DNA of 64,000 bases from Candidatus Gastranaerophilales bacterium (GCA_944324225.1 CALUVL010000001.1:167504-231503); one strand, 5' to 3'. Shown: positions 1 through 7,717, numbered from the stretch's first letter. Numbers and translations: made by a program. The notes: generated by a model from the sequence alone, not told the origin.

Positions 1-2
1 AA

Positions 3-467
3 AACGCGGATATCAGCCCCATGGGTATAAGAAACGACAACGGAAGCGTTTATGGTTATTGTCCGACTTATACCAACTACGCTGACAGCTCAACGAAAAT
101 AGTAACAACACAATTCCTCACCAACCGCTGGGTAACTTCAAAAGCTACAACGAGTTCAAGCGCTTCAAAAGCCCGTCCGGCTGTAGTTGTGACAAACTAT
201 GTTTCCGGTGCAAGCTGGTATCGTATCTGGTCAGACGGTTGGATTGAACAGGGGGGATTTATTTCAAACGCTTCTAATAATGCAGATACAACAGTTACAC
301 TTTTAAAGAAATTTAGTAATACAAACTATTCCGTACTTACTAATGCTTCTGTTATGCAGCACTGGGCTCCTGTAACTAAAAAAACGGCTACTTCAATGGT
401 TGTATATATATGTGATTACGGGAACAAAAATCCGTCATCTTTTCATTGGCGTGCTTGCGGATATTAG
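3..467 (+). CDS. phage tail-fibre-like protein, C-terminal part (5' end outside window)
   Basis: The frame is open from the left edge, so this is the C-terminal 154 residues of a longer protein; the first internal ATG at 21 is not convincing as a start because no ribosome binding site precedes it. The sequence is rich in Ser, Thr, Asn and aromatic residues. It contains the pattern WYRIWSDGWIEQGG followed by short beta-type segments ending in HWRACGY, which resembles the C-terminal receptor-binding or tip domain of phage tail fibres (gp53-like C-terminal domain). It precedes another phage-type gene by 77 bp and most likely belongs to a prophage reaching in from the left. Identification is by pattern only. 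Confidence 0.7.
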   Translation, partial: NADISPMGIRNDNGSVYGYCPTYTNYADSSTKIVTTQFLTNRWVTSKATTSSSASKARPAVVVTNYVSGASWYRIWSDGWIEQGGFISNASNNADTTVTLLKKFSNTNYSVLTNASVMQHWAPVTKKTATSMVVYICDYGNKNPSSFHWRACGY

Positions 468-473
468 GGAAAA

Positions 474-523
474 TGAAGAGTGAAGAAGTGAGGTCAGTTT
501 CTTGACCATTCACTTCACACTCA
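474..523. repeat. palindromic repeat of the GAGTGAAG type between phage genes
   Basis: The segment contains GAAGTGAGGTCA and its inverted counterpart TGACCATTCACTTC around a short loop. The same GAGTGAAG/GAGTGAGG wording recurs near 1191-1235 and twice in 12190-12330, so it is a dispersed repeat family and not only a local hairpin. Confidence 0.55.
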
Positions 524-544
524 AAAAATCGAAAGGAGAGAATT

Positions 545-1174
545 ATGGATGAAACATTAAACGAAATAAACGAAACAGGAAACCCGCCGGTTGAAACCGA
601 GCCGGAAACAACAAATCCTTCATCTGAAGAAATTCAGGATATAGATATTCCTCAAGAAGAAGAGGAAATTGTCGTTCCGGAGGACTGGAGTGAATGGGAT
701 GAGCACGAGTTCATAGAAGGAGAAATATTCACAACCGAATACCCTCCTCAGGCGGCGGTCTGGTGCAACGAAGGCGGAACACACCACATTGAAGAAATCG
801 AGCCTGATGAGGATGGAAACAGACGCTTTCAGATAGTCAAAAATCCCGAGCCGACAGCAGAGGAGATTGCCGAAAGAAAAGCAATGCTAAACCTGACGGC
901 GGCAGATGTAGAGCGTGCGATTTACAAAGCCAAAGGAATGGACTTTGACGACGTTGTTGCTCTTGTTGAACAGTACAACCAAACCGCCCCGATGGACGCT
1001 GAGGGTGAGGGGGCAACTATTGACATCAAGGCTCTCAAAATCGAACTCAAAGCTAACAACTTTTACCGCGGGAACCCCTACATTGACGCTGTCGGCCAGC
1101 TTCTGGGCTTTACGTCCGAACAGCTCGACAACTTCTTTGAAACAGGGGATTATACGAAATTGTTGAATGGGTGA
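545..1174 (+). CDS. acidic phage-associated hypothetical protein
   Basis: This is a 209-residue protein with a strong ribosome binding site (GAAAGGAG, 531-538) before the ATG. The first 60 residues are extremely rich in Glu, Pro and Thr and probably disordered. A central segment follows (about residues 60-105), then a helical C-terminal half (residues about 115-209) with TAADVERAIYKAKGMDFDD. Such a C-terminal helical domain is seen in small proteins encoded just after tail-fibre genes in Gram-positive-type siphophages. The position right after the tail-fibre-like gene fits a structural or tail-accessory role, but no function can be assigned. It is the last phage-type gene before the host tyrS gene. 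Confidence 0.6.
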   Translation: MDETLNEINETGNPPVETEPETTNPSSEEIQDIDIPQEEEEIVVPEDWSEWDEHEFIEGEIFTTEYPPQAAVWCNEGGTHHIEEIEPDEDGNRRFQIVKNPEPTAEEIAERKAMLNLTAADVERAIYKAKGMDFDDVVALVEQYNQTAPMDAEGEGATIDIKALKIELKANNFYRGNPYIDAVGQLLGFTSEQLDNFFETGDYTKLLNG

Positions 1175-1190
1175 AAAGTTAAAAGGTTTA

Positions 1191-1235
1191 ATAAGTGAAG
1201 GGTCGCTTCACGCCTCACCTCTCACGCTTCGCACC
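1191..1235. repeat. GTGAAG/CTTCAC palindromic repeat
   Basis: A degenerate copy of the same GTGAAGGGT...CTTCACGCCTCAC family found at 474-523 and 12190-12330. It lies between the phage genes and the small-peptide locus. No gene is visible in it. Confidence 0.4.
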
Positions 1236-1253
1236 TTACTTTGTACATTGAAA

Positions 1254-1285
1254 TCGACAACCAGGCAGGATTATGGTAATATAAT
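1254..1285 (+). promoter_or_regulatory. candidate promoter of the small hydrophobic peptide transcript
   Basis: A perfect TATAAT lies at 1280-1285. A TCGACA at 1254-1259 is a poor -35 with a long 20-bp spacer. Transcription would begin near 1290-1292, exactly where a sequence complementary to the 3' end of the proposed transcript starts. Confidence 0.45.
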
Positions 1286-1377
1286 CTTGCAGGGTAAAAG
1301 ACAGCTCTTTTTGAAACGGAACTACCTACAATAATTTGTAGCCTTCGGGTTAGTTCCCGACTAGAAAGGGGGTCAAT

Positions 1378-1458
1378 ATGGATAACTTCAATATTAGTTT
1401 ATTACTAATCTTTTTGATTTTGTGCATATTAAAAAACGGCTCTTACCTGAATAGATAA
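1378..1458 (+). CDS. 26-aa hydrophobic peptide, candidate type I toxin
   Basis: The ORF starts at ATG 1378 after a very strong ribosome binding site (AGAAAGGGGG, 1363-1372). It encodes a short polar N-terminus (MDNFN), a single hydrophobic stretch of about 13 residues (ISLLLIFLILCIL) and a polar, basic end (KNGSYLNR). This layout matches membrane-acting type I toxins and holin-like toxins, though the sequence itself matches no named family that I recognise. It sits at the edge of a prophage inside a highly foldable transcript. GGGTC of the ribosome binding site (1370-1374) could pair with GACCC at 1459-1463. An antisense RNA unit overlaps its 3' end. Confidence 0.6.
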   Translation: MDNFNISLLLIFLILCILKNGSYLNR

Positions 1459-1511
1459 GACCCGTTAGCCTTCTACAGAGCTGTCGGCAGCTTAGGAAAC
1501 TGCCACCCTGT
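1431..1511 (-). ncRNA. candidate antisense RNA antitoxin, about 80 nt
   Basis: On the minus strand a promoter at 1546-1518 would start RNA near 1511. About 45 nt downstream lies a Rho-independent terminator: ACGG-TCTTA (1465-1441 read on the minus strand) forms a stem with one mismatch and is followed by TTTTTT (1436-1431). The RNA would be fully complementary to the last codons and 3' untranslated part of the peptide mRNA, as in txpA/RatA-type systems. Existence of the RNA is inferred from promoter and terminator only. Confidence 0.55.
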
Positions 1512-1517
1512 AATTTT

Positions 1518-1546
1518 ATTATTTACGATTTACTGCTGTTTGTCAA
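1518..1546 (-). promoter_or_regulatory. strong antisense promoter
   Basis: Read on the minus strand there is a perfect TTGACA (1546-1541), a 17-bp spacer and AATAAT (1523-1518, five of six matches to consensus). It is the best sigma-70-like promoter I found in the window and it points into the 3' end of the small peptide gene. Confidence 0.65.
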
Positions 1547-1571
1547 GGGGTTGATAATTATTAAAAAACAG

Positions 1572-1604
1572 GGCGCCGGCTTTATGCCGGCGCCTCTCTT
1601 TTTT
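1572..1604 (+). terminator. Rho-independent terminator closing the prophage-edge region
   Basis: A nine-base-pair GC-rich stem (GGCGCCGGC / GCCGGCGCC) with a five-base loop is followed by a T-rich tract (1595-1604). It separates the toxin-like locus from tyrS. Confidence 0.85.
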
Positions 1605-1705
1605 GTTCAAAAGGTCAGAAGGCTTCCTATTATGTTAAATATTTTTACTTCTGATGCTCTGCGTTTTTTGTTTTTGATACAATTAAGTCAACAAGGAGAG
1701 AACAA

Positions 1706-2929
1706 ATGGTTGATATAAGAGAAGAATTTATAGAACAGGCAAAAAAACTTTCAAGAGGAGCAGAGGTTCTGCCCGGAGGCATAGAAGAACTTGCAGTGAA
1801 ACTTCAGCACGCAAAAGATACAAATACTCCGTTAAGAGTAAAACTCGGAATGGATCCGACCCGTCCTGATTTACATCTGGGGCATACTGTTGTTATGAGA
1901 AAGCTTAGAGAGTTTCAAAAACTAGGGCATAAGATTGTTTTGATTGTTGGCGGCGCAACTGCAATGGTCGGTGATCCTTCAGGAAAGTCTGAAACCCGTC
2001 CGTCGCTTACAAAAGAACAGGTTGAAAAAAATGCCAAGTCTTACTTTGAACAGATGTCAAAGGTTGTTGATGTCAGTAACGCAGAAGTTACAAACAATGT
2101 AGACTGGCTTCACAAAATGAGCTTTACTGATTTGTTGAAACTTGCGGCGCAAATGACGGTTGCACAGATGATGACACGTGATGATTTTGCCAAAAGATAT
2201 GCAGAAGGAAAGCCTATTTCTGTTCATGAATTTTTCTATCCACTCATGCAGGCTTACGACTCGGTTGTAATTGATGCAGATATTGAACTTGGCGGAACCG
2301 ATCAGAGATTTAATACTCTTTTAGGACGTCAAATTCAAGAAGCATACGGCAAAAAATATCCGCAGATGGTTATGCTTTTGCCTTTGATTGAAGGTACTGA
2401 CGGCGTTGTCAAAATGTCAAAAACTTATCCTGAGCATTGTATTTCTTTGACGGACAGCGCAAACGATATGTTTGGAAAATTGATGAGTATTCCGGACACT
2501 TTGATTGTAAAATACTTTACGCTTTTGACAGATGTGCCGGAAGATGAACTCAAAAAGATTGAAGAATCACTTAAAGATCCGTCTGTAAATCCGCGTGATT
2601 TGAAACTCAAACTTGCATACACAATTACTGAGGAATACCACGGAAAAGAAGGCGCAGAAAATGCTCAGGCTGAATTTATTAATGTGGTATCAAACAAAGG
2701 TCTTCCTTCTGATATTGAAGAAGTAAAAGTTGAACAGGGTAAGAATATCCTTGATCTTCTTGTGGAATTAAAGTTTGTCCAGAGCAAGGGCGAAGCAAAG
2801 CGGCTTATTCAGGGCGGCGGAGTGAAAATTGACGGCGAAAAAATTGCCGATATGACTTATACTCTGAACTTTACAGACAGTGTAATATTACAGGCAGGGA
2901 AAAGAAAATACGCAAAACTTGTAAAATAG
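1706..2929 (+). CDS. tyrS: tyrosyl-tRNA synthetase
   Basis: This enzyme charges tRNA-Tyr in the cytoplasm. The 407-residue length and DPTRPDLHLGHTVV (HIGH-type motif HLGH at about residues 57-60) identify a class Ic tyrosyl-tRNA synthetase of the shorter TyrZ-like branch. The KMSKS loop reads KMSKT at residues 236-240. The C-terminal 65 residues form an S4-type RNA-binding domain (VQSKGEAKRLIQGGGVKIDG). ATG 1706 follows a good ribosome binding site (AAGGAGAG). cysE begins 25 bp downstream, so the two may be co-transcribed. I saw no T-box leader upstream. The threonine in the KMSKS loop is a small departure from consensus. Confidence 0.96.
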   Translation: MVDIREEFIEQAKKLSRGAEVLPGGIEELAVKLQHAKDTNTPLRVKLGMDPTRPDLHLGHTVVMRKLREFQKLGHKIVLIVGGATAMVGDPSGKSETRPSLTKEQVEKNAKSYFEQMSKVVDVSNAEVTNNVDWLHKMSFTDLLKLAAQMTVAQMMTRDDFAKRYAEGKPISVHEFFYPLMQAYDSVVIDADIELGGTDQRFNTLLGRQIQEAYGKKYPQMVMLLPLIEGTDGVVKMSKTYPEHCISLTDSANDMFGKLMSIPDTLIVKYFTLLTDVPEDELKKIEESLKDPSVNPRDLKLKLAYTITEEYHGKEGAENAQAEFINVVSNKGLPSDIEEVKVEQGKNILDLLVELKFVQSKGEAKRLIQGGGVKIDGEKIADMTYTLNFTDSVILQAGKRKYAKLVK

Positions 2930-2954
2930 CGACTGGCAACATGGCGGAGGAATT

Positions 2955-3608
2955 TTGTTCACAATACTAAAACGCGGAATTACAAAAGTAAAAGAAGATA
3001 TAAAAGTTATTTACGACAAAGATCCTGCCGCAAATAATCTATTAGAAGTAATTTTGTGTTATCCTGGGCTTCACGCACTTGTAGCTTATAGGTTTGCGCA
3101 CAGATTATACAAGTGGCATATTCCGCTTATCCCGCGGGTAATTTCTTATATAACAAGGATTATCACAGGGATTGAAATTCATCCTGCCGCAAAAATCGGC
3201 AGAAGATTTTTTATTGACCATGGGGAAGGAGTTGTGATAGGTGCAACAACTATAATCGGCGATGATGTTCTGATATATCAGCAGGTGACACTTGGCGGAA
3301 CAGGAAAAGAACACGGCAAACGCCACCCGACTCTTGGCAACAACGTAATTGTCGGCGCCGGCGCCAAAGTATTGGGAAATATTACTCTTGGCGATTACGT
3401 AAGAGTCGGGGCAGGTTCTGTAGTTGTGGAGGATGTTCCTGAGTATTCTACAGTTGTCGGGGTGCCGGGCAGAGTTGTCAGAAGAAAAATTAAAGATAAA
3501 AACGGCGTTTTAATGCACAACAGAATTCCGGATCCAATCAAATGCGAACTTAACAGGCTTAAGTATGAGGTTCTTGAATTAAGGGAAAAAATTGAAAAAA
3601 TGAGTTGA
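2955..3608 (+). CDS. cysE: serine O-acetyltransferase
   Basis: It makes O-acetylserine from serine and acetyl-CoA, the first step of cysteine synthesis. The 217-residue protein has an N-terminal helical region (residues 1-65) and a left-handed beta-helix of hexapeptide repeats (HPAAKIGRRFFIDHGEGVVIG, then VTLGGTG and GAGAKVLGNITLG). The DHGEGVVIG and GVPGRVVR motifs are typical of the short EpsC/CysE branch. The start is TTG at 2955, chosen because GGAGGAA lies just before it and no in-frame ATG is near. It lies 25 bp after tyrS. Confidence 0.93.
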   Translation: MFTILKRGITKVKEDIKVIYDKDPAANNLLEVILCYPGLHALVAYRFAHRLYKWHIPLIPRVISYITRIITGIEIHPAAKIGRRFFIDHGEGVVIGATTIIGDDVLIYQQVTLGGTGKEHGKRHPTLGNNVIVGAGAKVLGNITLGDYVRVGAGSVVVEDVPEYSTVVGVPGRVVRRKIKDKNGVLMHNRIPDPIKCELNRLKYEVLELREKIEKMS

Positions 3609-3650
3609 AATTTTTTAAGAACGCACAGTCTGACAGGATAAAAAATATAC

Positions 3651-3702
3651 TGTCATTCAGAGCCGAATTTTATGAAGATTCTTCGCTTCGCTCAGAATGA
3701 CG
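3651..3702. repeat. REP-like element (GTCATTC...GAATGAC)
   Basis: The copy runs from GTCATTCAGAG to CTTCGCTCAGAATGAC with inverted ends and a less paired centre. It belongs to the dispersed family described in the findings. It fills the gap between cysE and the next small gene. Confidence 0.75.
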
Positions 3703-3771
3703 GAAAAAGGCAAAGAATCAAAAGAAAAATATAAAACATACAAACGAATATAAAAAGAAAGGGGTGCAATT

Positions 3772-3972
3772 ATGTATCACGTTTACACAGAAAAAAATCG
3801 TTCAGAACTTACAAGAACATTAATTGGTGATTTTAAAGATTACGACGAAGCAATGGATGCCGCAGAAAAAGCAATTGAGGGTAAACCCGAACTTAATTAC
3901 ATAGTTGAAGAAACAGACGGGCACTTCAACAGCTACGGAGAGCTTGTCGCAGAAGTTGTTGCAAGATCTTAG
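3772..3972 (+). CDS. small hypothetical protein
   Basis: A 66-residue soluble protein with a strong ribosome binding site (AAAGGGG) seven bases before ATG 3772. It has no cysteine and no membrane segment. The DYDEAMDAAEKAIEGKPELNYIVEE region looks like an alpha-beta fold of the kind found in many small conserved proteins that begin with a short beta strand (MYHVYTE). I do not recognise a family. Its stop codon overlaps the stop of the convergent gene 3969-4685 by four bases. A REP-like element lies upstream. Confidence 0.65.
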   Translation: MYHVYTEKNRSELTRTLIGDFKDYDEAMDAAEKAIEGKPELNYIVEETDGHFNSYGELVAEVVARS

Positions 3973-4685
3973 TCATAGGTTTTAATAGATTTTATGGTTA
4001 CACCATCAGGCTCATAGGTTGTTAATTTTATCTCTTTTCCAGTTTTAGAATCGTATTCGGTAACAGATTTAATTATTTTACCATCCAGTTCACTGAAATT
4101 AGTTGATTTTATCATTTTTTCTGTTTGGGGGTCTGATTCTATTATGACTTTGACTTGTTCGTTCTTGTAATAAGTTACTTTTACAGGATTTCCGGTTTGG
4201 GGATCAACTTCATTAATTGAATTAATTGTTTTTCCATCCGAGTTATATAAAGTAGTTTTTACAAGTTTTCCGGTTTGGGGATCAAATTCCTCAATACATT
4301 TTATCGTATTACTGTCATTTTGATAAGCAGTTCTTTTTACCATCTTACCAGTTTTAGAATCAGTTTCTAGGATAAATTTAGTACCATCTAACTGAGTCTC
4401 TACTATAACCCTCAAATTTTGCGGATTCACCTGAGCATCATCTGATGAATTTTTTGCAAGAGTCTTTGCACCTTTGCTGAACCAACCGTTTTTGTGCCCG
4501 ATTATACCCAAAGTCACAAGTCCGATTGCACTCAAGCCAAGCATTATATTTTTGCTTGTCAAATATTTTTCAGTAGCATCTTTGTCATTTTCAAAACTTC
4601 TCTCAGTATTATTAACTTTTTCAACTTCACCTTTAAAATGCGGTCTATAATAATTTGAATATTTTATACCTACTGAATCTACCAT
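3969..4685 (-). CDS. membrane-anchored protein with GKxVK...Y..DGKTI repeats
   Basis: The ATG at 4685 is preferred over the TTG one codon earlier, giving 238 residues; AAAGGTG lies upstream. The N-terminus (residues 1-45) carries SNYYRPHFKGEVEKVNN, then one membrane segment (about 46-62, NIMLGLSAIGLVTLGIIG) and a C-terminal region of tandem repeats of about 27 residues (DPQTGKLVKTTLYNSDGKT and variants). The same repeat style appears in the 695-residue protein at 48204-50291. The repeats resemble YD/MORN-like surface repeats. Function is unknown; it may display repeats outside the inner membrane. Confidence 0.65.
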   Translation of the reverse strand: MVDSVGIKYSNYYRPHFKGEVEKVNNTERSFENDKDATEKYLTSKNIMLGLSAIGLVTLGIIGHKNGWFSKGAKTLAKNSSDDAQVNPQNLRVIVETQLDGTKFILETDSKTGKMVKRTAYQNDSNTIKCIEEFDPQTGKLVKTTLYNSDGKTINSINEVDPQTGNPVKVTYYKNEQVKVIIESDPQTEKMIKSTNFSELDGKIIKSVTEYDSKTGKEIKLTTYEPDGVTIKSIKTYD

Positions 4686-4822
4686 CAAAGAACACCTTTA
4701 ACTTTTACACACAATTATAATAAAACAAAATTCCAAATTAATTTGCTAAACCCCAAAATACATATTTACATTATGTAATAAATTTTTATGATAAAATTCT
4801 TGAGTATAGGAGAGATTAGAAG

Positions 4823-5788
4823 ATGAAAGCTGTAGTATTTGACGAAGGATTGAAGTTAGTAAACGATTACGAAAAACCGGTGCCGAAAAAAGGCGAAGCT
4901 TTGATAAAAGTGACGCTTGCCGGAATTTGTAACACTGATTTTGAAATCACAAAAGGCTATATGGGCTACAAAGGAATTTTGGGGCACGAAGCCGTCGGGG
5001 TTGTGGTTGACGTGAACGGTGAAGATAAATCTTTAATCGGCAAACGTGTCGTTTCCGAAATCAGCTACGGCTGCAAAGAACCCGATTGCCCTTATTGTGC
5101 CGAAAAGCTTTACCGCCACTGTCCGAATCGTCACACTCTCGGCATCTGGCGAAAAGACGGATGTTTTGCCGAGTATTTTACAATGCCTGTTGAAGTTCTT
5201 TTTGAAGTTCCGGATAATGTAACTGATGAGCAGGCTGTGTTTGTTGAACCTCTTGCGGCAGCGTGCGAGATTACGGAACAGCTTCATATTAAACCTTTTG
5301 AAAAACTGATTATTCTCGGTGACGGAAAACTGGGATTGATTACGGCTTTGACTTTGAATGCTCAAAACATTGACGTCACTTTAGTCGGCAAGCATCAGAA
5401 CAAACTTGATATTGCAAAAGCTCAAGGGGTTGAAACAAAACTTTTGAATGATTTGAAAGTTGAAAAGATTTATGATGTTGTCGTTGAGGCAACAGGTTCT
5501 ATTTCGGGATTTGAAACAGCGCTTGCACTCACAAAGCCCCGCGGCACTCTGGTGTTGAAAAGCACGGTTGCGGCTTCAAAAGAATTCAACCTTGCGCCGA
5601 TTGTAATTGATGAGATTACGGTTCTTGGCTCACGCTGCGGTCAATTCGGGCCTGCATTAAGATTGCTGAAATCAGAAAAAATCGACTTCACTCCGCTTAT
5701 TTCAGCAAGATACAACGTCGATGATGCCATCGAAGCTTTTGAAAAAAACAAAGAAAAAGAAACTCTTAAAGTTCTGTTGGAATTTTAA
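4823..5788 (+). CDS. zinc-dependent medium-chain alcohol/polyol dehydrogenase
   Basis: A member of the MDR superfamily that oxidises an alcohol or polyol with NAD(P). In the 321-residue protein the catalytic zinc site is given by Cys in GICNTDFE and by GHEAVG. A structural-zinc cysteine cluster follows (CKEPDCPYCAEKLYRHC), then VEPLAAACEI and a Rossmann dinucleotide motif (ILGDGKLGLITAL). It is slightly shorter than classical members (about 340-350). Substrate cannot be deduced; threonine- or sorbitol-dehydrogenase-like relatives are possible. GGAGAGATTAGAAG precedes ATG 4823. lptF starts 23 bp after its stop. Confidence 0.88.
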   Translation: MKAVVFDEGLKLVNDYEKPVPKKGEALIKVTLAGICNTDFEITKGYMGYKGILGHEAVGVVVDVNGEDKSLIGKRVVSEISYGCKEPDCPYCAEKLYRHCPNRHTLGIWRKDGCFAEYFTMPVEVLFEVPDNVTDEQAVFVEPLAAACEITEQLHIKPFEKLIILGDGKLGLITALTLNAQNIDVTLVGKHQNKLDIAKAQGVETKLLNDLKVEKIYDVVVEATGSISGFETALALTKPRGTLVLKSTVAASKEFNLAPIVIDEITVLGSRCGQFGPALRLLKSEKIDFTPLISARYNVDDAIEAFEKNKEKETLKVLLEF

Positions 5789-5811
5789 TCATTTTAGGAT
5801 AATATTAAATC

Positions 5812-6936
5812 ATGGCGGATTCGGAAAATAAATTTCAGATAAAATTGCTGGATACTTACATCCTGAGGCAGGTTATAGAAATGTTTCTGATGGGGGTTTG
5901 CGTCTTTACGTCAATTATTTTTGCGTCTGACACGTTTATTACTCTTATCAAGCAGATTTCTATGTATGGAATACCTTTTAAGGTTGCATTTATGATGATT
6001 ATTTTGAACCTTCCGCAGGTTATCGTAATGACGATTCCGATGGGCGTTCTTCTTGCAACCGTAATGACTCTGAACGGACTGAGTCTGAAGTCTGAAATTA
6101 CGGTTATGAGAGCCTGCGGTATCGGCTTAAACAGAATAGCAAAACCGATTTTTATTTTTGCGGTCGTAATGTCCATTTTCAGCTTTTTTATCAACGAAAC
6201 AATCGTGCCTGTAATGACCAAACAGTCAAAAGATTTGGCGCTGTGGGCACTCGGGCAGAAGAATATTCCTAACGGCAAACAGAATTTTGTATTTAAAGAA
6301 CTTAGTGACAACGGGGTTTTGAAACGATTGTTCTATGTTGGTTACTGCGAGGATAAAGTTCTTCACGATATAACGGTTTTGGATTCGTCAAAAGAAGGTA
6401 CAATTCAAATACTTCAGGCAGAAGAGGGCAAAACAAGTCCGGAGGGGTGGAATTTCCAGAAAGGTGCTGTTTACACTGTTGACGATGCCGGAAAAATTTT
6501 AAACACAGCTTTGTTTGAAGATTCGGTATTCAAATTCGGTATGGATTTAAGCAAGCAGATGAACAAAGACGTTGCAAAGGAAATGAATTTCCCGAAACTT
6601 GTTAAATATATAGGAGAGCACGGCGGACATCTTGAGGCAAAACAGAAAAATATTCTGGTAATTGAACTTTATGACAAACTTGCGCTTCCTTTGACGACAA
6701 TTGCGCTTGTTCTTATCGGAGTTCCGCTTGCGATAACCCCGCCGAGAGTCAGATATAACAGAGGTTTTCTGTTCAGTATTTTGATAATTTTTGCATACTA
6801 TCTGATACGTGCGCTTTCGATCTCGTTTGGAGAAGCTGGAACTCTGCCGGCATTTTTCGCCGCCTGGATGCCGAATATTGTATTGACAATTGTCGGCGCA
6901 TTGCTTTACTATAAAAAAGTTTACACAATAGAATAA
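5812..6936 (+). CDS. LptF/LptG-family lipopolysaccharide export permease
   Basis: An inner-membrane permease of the LptBFG complex that hands LPS to the periplasmic bridge. The 374-residue protein has three membrane segments in the N-terminal 120 residues, a periplasmic beta domain (about 150-280) and three membrane segments at the C-terminus. DTYILRQVIEMFLMG at the start and IPMGVLLATVMTLNGLS are typical YjgP/YjgQ features. Only one copy is present here; some lineages use a single permease as homodimer. No ribosome binding site is seen; TAATAT (5800-5805) lies exactly six bases before the ATG, so the message may start without a leader. Confidence 0.92.
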   Translation: MADSENKFQIKLLDTYILRQVIEMFLMGVCVFTSIIFASDTFITLIKQISMYGIPFKVAFMMIILNLPQVIVMTIPMGVLLATVMTLNGLSLKSEITVMRACGIGLNRIAKPIFIFAVVMSIFSFFINETIVPVMTKQSKDLALWALGQKNIPNGKQNFVFKELSDNGVLKRLFYVGYCEDKVLHDITVLDSSKEGTIQILQAEEGKTSPEGWNFQKGAVYTVDDAGKILNTALFEDSVFKFGMDLSKQMNKDVAKEMNFPKLVKYIGEHGGHLEAKQKNILVIELYDKLALPLTTIALVLIGVPLAITPPRVRYNRGFLFSILIIFAYYLIRALSISFGEAGTLPAFFAAWMPNIVLTIVGALLYYKKVYTIE

Positions 6937-6978
6937 AAACGCAAAAAATATTTTGTCCGGTTTTTAGGATAATCACAT

Positions 6979-7551
6979 ATGAACGAAAACTTTTTCCATG
7001 GAAACAACAAAAGACTAAACGACTACGATTTAAACATCCTCAATGACAAAACACTGAAAGATGTTGATGACGAGTCGCTTCGTCTTGAGCTTTTGATACG
7101 GGAAAAAGAAGAAGAGCTTGAAAATATAAATTCAAAGATTAAAGGCAGGGAAGTCCTCGGCAAGCTTCTTGACGTAATGGAATTAAAAATCATGGCAAAA
7201 CAGCTTGAAAATGAGATAACCGAACTCAAAGAAGAATTTGCCAAAAACAACTTCAAGATGCGCCTGAAAACACAGACACAAAAATCAAAGAAAAAAATAC
7301 CGCTGTTAAGAAGAATTCAGCGTTTTGTCACCCGCAGGATTTTTGCAAAAATTTCAAAAAAATTCAAATCAATTGCAGATATCGGAGAATCCCTCGACAC
7401 TCTGGAAAGCATTAACGAAAACGTGGATGAACTTATTGCAATGAAAGTTCCATACGGGGAAACAAAGGCAAACTATGAAAAACTTACGGCCTACCTGTAT
7501 CGTGCCAACAGAATTCACTCCGAAATCGCAAAGAAAATGAACAAGCTTTAA
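6979..7551 (+). CDS. hypothetical coiled-coil protein
   Basis: A 190-residue, highly charged, helical protein. Residues about 30-90 form a likely coiled coil (LRLELLIREKEEELENINSK). A basic stretch (KSKKKIPLLRRIQRFVTRRIF) and a second helical half follow. No signal peptide, membrane segment or known motif is visible. It follows lptF by 42 bp on the same strand. TAGGATAAT lies five bases before the ATG and there is no clear ribosome binding site, so it may have its own promoter. Function unknown. Confidence 0.7.
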   Translation: MNENFFHGNNKRLNDYDLNILNDKTLKDVDDESLRLELLIREKEEELENINSKIKGREVLGKLLDVMELKIMAKQLENEITELKEEFAKNNFKMRLKTQTQKSKKKIPLLRRIQRFVTRRIFAKISKKFKSIADIGESLDTLESINENVDELIAMKVPYGETKANYEKLTAYLYRANRIHSEIAKKMNKL

Positions 7552-7630
7552 TTGTATCGCAATTATCCATTGACATACAGCGCTATTAGTCAGAAAGGAT
7601 GAAGCCCTAATGAATCCGGATTTTTTATAC

Positions 7631-7717
7631 AAGCCATTTTGTCTTAGACGGTCATTCTGAATTTATTTCAGAATCCCCTTGAGATGCTGAAACAAGTTCA
7701 GCATGACAAAATGGCTT
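7631..7717. repeat. large inverted repeat with two internal hairpins
   Basis: The outer arms are AAGCCATTTTGTC (7631-7643) and GACAAAATGGCTT (7705-7717), a perfect 13-bp inverted repeat. Inside are ATTCTGAA...TTCAGAAT and ATGCTGAA...TTCAGCAT hairpins. The core GTCATTCTGAATTTATTTC relates it to the REP-like family. Confidence 0.75.

Larger units (their letters stand above)
1290..1515 (+). ncRNA. structured toxin-type mRNA with 5'-3' pairing
   Basis: Bases 1290-1295 (CAGGGT) can pair with 1505-1510 (ACCCTG), and 1301-1308 (ACAGCTCT) with 1477-1484 (AGAGCTGT). A hairpin (GGCAG 1486-1490 with CTGCC 1500-1504) sits exactly between the two 3' strands. Inside, GGAACTA/TAGTTCC encloses a CTACA/TGTAG hairpin and a UUCG-type loop. 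End-to-end closure of a short mRNA carrying a tiny ORF is the fold known from type I toxin mRNAs. The start follows the TATAAT at 1280-1285; the 3' end is approximate. Confidence 0.55.

Noticed and set aside
915..1166. 83-residue ORF inside the acidic phage gene
   Set aside because: Alternate-frame shadow of the 545-1174 gene with biased Leu/Thr content and no ribosome site.
1605..1705. T-box leader before tyrS
   Set aside because: The leader is too short and lacks the T-box sequence; a terminator belonging to the upstream locus occupies part of it.
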